From Profundibacter sp033851955 (GTDB lineage Bacteria; Pseudomonadota; Alphaproteobacteria; Rhodobacterales; Rhodobacteraceae), in contig JAWSVK010000008.1 of assembly GCA_033851955.1 (NCBI GenBank), positions 1-64,000 on the forward strand: a stretch of 64,000 bases of DNA, written 5' to 3'. Each line of letters starts with the position of its first letter. Position 1 is the first letter of the stretch. The notes below the pieces were generated by a model, which searched no databases, was not told where the DNA came from, and saw only the letters and a program-made list of their open reading frames with translations. Below are positions 61,582-64,000 of the stretch, one piece after another. The position numbers were made by a program, and so were the translations under genes.

Positions 61582-63624
61582 ATGAAACATAACCTAAACA
61601 GGCTTCTGCGGCCCAAATCCATCGCCATCATAGGCGGCGGCGCCTGGTGTGAAAACACCATCGTTCAAGCCCAAAAATTCGGCTTTGCAGGACCAATCTG
61701 GCCTGTTCACCCGACCAAACCCCACCTCGCCGGTTGTAAAACCTTCGCCAACCTCGAAGCCCTACCCGCCGCCCCAGATGCTGTGTTTATTGGTATCAAC
61801 AGCCAAAAAACAATCAACGCCGTCGAAGCCCTATCAAAGCTTGGTGCAGGCGGGGCCGTGTGTTTTGCCTCGGGGTTTCAAGAAGCATCGGGCGAGATAA
61901 AAGACGCAGCTGAGCTCCAACAACAGCTCTTGCTTGCCGCTGGCGAAATGCCGATCATCGGCCCCAATTGTTATGGCTTCATCAATGCGCTTGATGCCGC
62001 GCTTTTATGGCCAGACCAGCATGGCGTGCGCCAAGCAGACAGCGGCGTGGCCATAATCACCCAATCCTCAAACATCGCGATCAACATCACCATGCAACGC
62101 CGCGCCTTGCCGCTGGCCTATATGGTGACAGCGGGCAATCAGGCCCAGATCGGGCTGGCCGAAATCGGCGCAAACCTGTTGCAAGATCCGCGCGTCACTG
62201 CACTTGGTCTGCACATCGAAGGCGTCGGTGATCTGCGTGCGTTTGAAGCCCTCAGCCAACAAGCTGCAACCCTTGGCAAACCCATCATTGCCCTCAAAGT
62301 CGGCAGCTCAGAGCAAGCTCGCGCCGCCACCGTTTCCCATACGGCGTCCTTGGCCGGCAGCAACGCGGGTGCAAACGCCCTGTTGCGCCGTCTTGGCGTC
62401 TCGCAAGTCGACACCTTGCCCGAATTCATCGAAGCCCTGAAACTGTTGCACATCACCGGTCCCCTCACCTCCAACCGCGTCGCGTCAATGTCCTGTTCCG
62501 GTGGTGAGGCCAGCCTGATGGCCGATCTTGCAGCGTCACAAGGCGTGACCTTCTCGCCCCTTAGCACCACGCAGCGCGGCAACCTACGAAACGCTTTGGG
62601 GCCAAAGGTCAAACTGGCCAACCCGCTGGATTACCACACCTACATCTGGGCCAATCCCGAGGCGATGACCGACGCCTTTACAGCGATGATGGAACCAAAT
62701 CTGGGCCTTGGCATTTTGGTGTCGGATTTCCCGCGTGCCGACCTGTGCGACGCCTCGGAATGGGACTGCGTGATTACCGCAATCACCCAGACCAAACAGC
62801 GCTGTAATCAACCCATGGCCATCGCGGCCTCTTTGCCTGAAAACATGCCCGAACCCGTCGCCCAGCAGCTCAGCGCGGCGGGTATCGTCCCACTTTGTGG
62901 CCTACCCGAGGCCTTGACCGCAGCCCGCGTCGGGGCTGAATGTGGGCAGGTTTGCGGCCCGTTTGAACCCGTGCTGTTGCCCCGTGTTCCAATCAAACCA
63001 CTAGCGCTCACGGAGGCGCAGGCCAAAGCCGCTCTTGCTCAGCACGGGCTGGTTATTCCGGCCGCAAAAACGGCCCATCAAAGCGACCTGACCGAGACCG
63101 CCGTGTCTGTCGGTTTCCCGCTGGTGCTTAAGGGCCAAGGTCTGGTGCATAAAACCGAATCTGGTGCAGTGGCTCTGAACCTGACCGACGTCAGCCAAGT
63201 CACCAAAGCCGCCGCAAAGATGCCCTGTGACAGCTTCCTTCTGGAACAAATGATCACGGGCACCCTGTGTGAAATGTTGATCGGTGTGGTGCTTGATCCG
63301 GCCCATGGGTATGTGCTGACCATCGGTGCGGGGGGCATCCTAACAGAGCTGCTGAGCGACAGCGCATCCCTGCTGATCCCCGCCAAGGCAATCGACATCA
63401 AAACTGCCATTTCCACGCTAAAAATGTCCCGCCTGCTGGACGGTTACCGCGGTGCCCCAGCCGCCAATATCGACGCTATTGTTGACGCGGTGCTGGCAGT
63501 GCAGGACTATGTAGTCCAACACCACGGCACCATTACAGAGGTCGAAGTGAACCCTCTGCTGTGCCTGCCCGATCGCGCCATCGCGGTCGACGCCCTGATC
63601 CTGATCGGAGAAAAAGATGACTGA
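61582..63624 (+). CDS. Acyl-CoA synthetase of the ADP-forming (NDP-forming) type
   Basis: The product is 680 residues. It has an N-terminal CoA-binding domain (LLRPKSIAIIGGGAW), succinyl-CoA-synthetase-like domains with phospho-His candidate in ATVSHTASLAGSNAG, and a C-terminal ATP-grasp domain (FPLVLKGQGLVHKTESGAVALNL; VEVNPLLCLP). This architecture fits acetate-CoA-ligase (ADP-forming) and feruloyl-CoA-synthetase relatives. Here it probably activates a betaine carboxylate such as gamma-butyrobetaine, in place of CaiC. Start at 61582 after GGAGCCC; the 52-residue-longer frame covers the repeat. It overlaps caiD by 8 bases. Confidence 0.88.
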   Translation: MKHNLNRLLRPKSIAIIGGGAWCENTIVQAQKFGFAGPIWPVHPTKPHLAGCKTFANLEALPAAPDAVFIGINSQKTINAVEALSKLGAGGAVCFASGFQEASGEIKDAAELQQQLLLAAGEMPIIGPNCYGFINALDAALLWPDQHGVRQADSGVAIITQSSNIAINITMQRRALPLAYMVTAGNQAQIGLAEIGANLLQDPRVTALGLHIEGVGDLRAFEALSQQAATLGKPIIALKVGSSEQARAATVSHTASLAGSNAGANALLRRLGVSQVDTLPEFIEALKLLHITGPLTSNRVASMSCSGGEASLMADLAASQGVTFSPLSTTQRGNLRNALGPKVKLANPLDYHTYIWANPEAMTDAFTAMMEPNLGLGILVSDFPRADLCDASEWDCVITAITQTKQRCNQPMAIAASLPENMPEPVAQQLSAAGIVPLCGLPEALTAARVGAECGQVCGPFEPVLLPRVPIKPLALTEAQAKAALAQHGLVIPAAKTAHQSDLTETAVSVGFPLVLKGQGLVHKTESGAVALNLTDVSQVTKAAAKMPCDSFLLEQMITGTLCEMLIGVVLDPAHGYVLTIGAGGILTELLSDSASLLIPAKAIDIKTAISTLKMSRLLDGYRGAPAANIDAIVDAVLAVQDYVVQHHGTITEVEVNPLLCLPDRAIAVDALILIGEKDD

Positions 63625-64000
63625 CTCGCCCATCAAAACCCGCACCATCGGCAAAGTGCTAGAAATTACCCTCGACCGCCCCAAGGCCAACGCGATTGAT
63701 CTGGCCACCAGCCGGATCATGGGCCAAGTGTTTGCCGATTTTCGCGATGACCCCGACTTGCGCGTGGCCATTATAACAGGGGCTGGTGACAAGTTTTTCT
63801 GCCCCGGTTGGGATTTGAAAGCCGCCGCAGATGGCGACGCAGTGGATGGCGATTACGGCGTCGGCGGCTTTGGCGGTTTGCAAGAATTGCCCGATATGAA
63901 CAAACCCGTGATTGCCGCTGTAAACGGCATTGCTTGTGGCGGCGGGTTGGAGCTGGCTCTGTCATGTGATCTGATCCTAGCGGCCGATCATGCCAGTTTT
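63617..64000 (+). CDS. caiD: Carnitinyl-CoA dehydratase-like enoyl-CoA hydratase (cut by window edge)
   Basis: The first 128 residues closely follow CaiD: KVLEITLDRPKANAID, DLRVAIITGAGDKFFCPGWDLKAA, GFGGLQELPDMNKPVIAAVNG and CGGGLELALSCDLILAADHASF. The oxyanion-hole segments are present. CaiD interconverts crotonobetainyl-CoA and carnitinyl-CoA. The catalytic part beyond residue 128 is outside the window. It starts inside the ligase gene's end (ATGACTGA). Confidence 0.88.
   Translation, partial: MTDSPIKTRTIGKVLEITLDRPKANAIDLATSRIMGQVFADFRDDPDLRVAIITGAGDKFFCPGWDLKAAADGDAVDGDYGVGGFGGLQELPDMNKPVIAAVNGIACGGGLELALSCDLILAADHASF

Noticed and set aside
1..64000. CRISPR array, rRNA operon or further tRNAs
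   Set aside because: No regularly spaced direct repeats, rRNA sequence or second cloverleaf found by reading.

Overview
The window looks like a chromosomal stretch of a marine alphaproteobacterium of the order Rhodobacterales (Roseobacter group). The grounds are the housekeeping set (GapR, a DUF2155 protein, an NDUFA12-type complex I protein, MlaD, ClpP/ClpX, AccB/AccC, Aat), a RamB/ScfR-type regulator, many catabolic operons with ABC transporters, and moderately GC-rich DNA with strong Shine-Dalgarno sites. Most genes are tightly packed, with many ATGA start/stop overlaps.

Layout. 1-1070: edge of an integrated element, with the start of an IS3-type transposase, a truncated tyrosine integrase and a tRNA-Thr(TGT) whose 3' end faces the integrase. 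1150-5173: a lone two-domain iron-type ABC permease, a sulfotransferase-like hypothetical, GapR, two small conserved proteins and a DksA/TraR zinc-finger protein. 5257-9862: a likely operon of a CheY-like receiver, a small membrane protein, a transporter-fused (CrbS/CbrA-like) histidine kinase and a FliM/FliN-like protein. 10045-13995: a short-chain dehydrogenase, a DMT exporter, a dienelactone hydrolase and a ScfR/RamB-like regulator. The regulator is divergent from 14219-21420, a five-gene branched-chain-amino-acid-type ABC transporter followed by acetyl-CoA synthetase.

23690-36068 encodes reductive pyrimidine catabolism: PreT/PreA (uracil to dihydrouracil), dihydropyrimidinase, a beta-ureidopropionase-type amidase and an omega-aminotransferase, together with an NMT1-type ABC transporter and a RutR-like TetR regulator. 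A perfect palindrome matching the RutR operator lies in the divergent promoter. 36246-43262 holds accBC, a methyltransferase, aat, and the clpP, clpX, ridA, NDUFA12, mlaD, DUF2155 series. 43659-49460 holds mtfA and an uncharacterised ThDP-enzyme/acyl-CoA dehydrogenase/CoA-transferase/LysR cluster. The terminal codons of the ThDP gene are present a second time on the far side of mtfA.

49646-51540 is rpe, a redoxin and gph. 51978-56334 is a glutamine-synthetase-like ligase, aldehyde dehydrogenase, GFA protein and iron alcohol dehydrogenase operon, the set expected for gamma-glutamylated amino-alcohol breakdown. 58176-64000 (continuing off the edge) is a GlxA/CdhR-like regulator with a 3-keto-acid cleavage enzyme (BKACE), acyl-CoA dehydrogenase, ADP-forming-type acyl-CoA synthetase and a CaiD homologue. 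Together these suggest beta-oxidation-style breakdown of gamma-butyrobetaine or carnitine. The strongest leads are this last cluster, the acetate/carboxylate transporter module with two candidate regulators, the unassigned ThDP cluster with its duplicated tail, and a 53-codon unlisted gene at 22462-22623.
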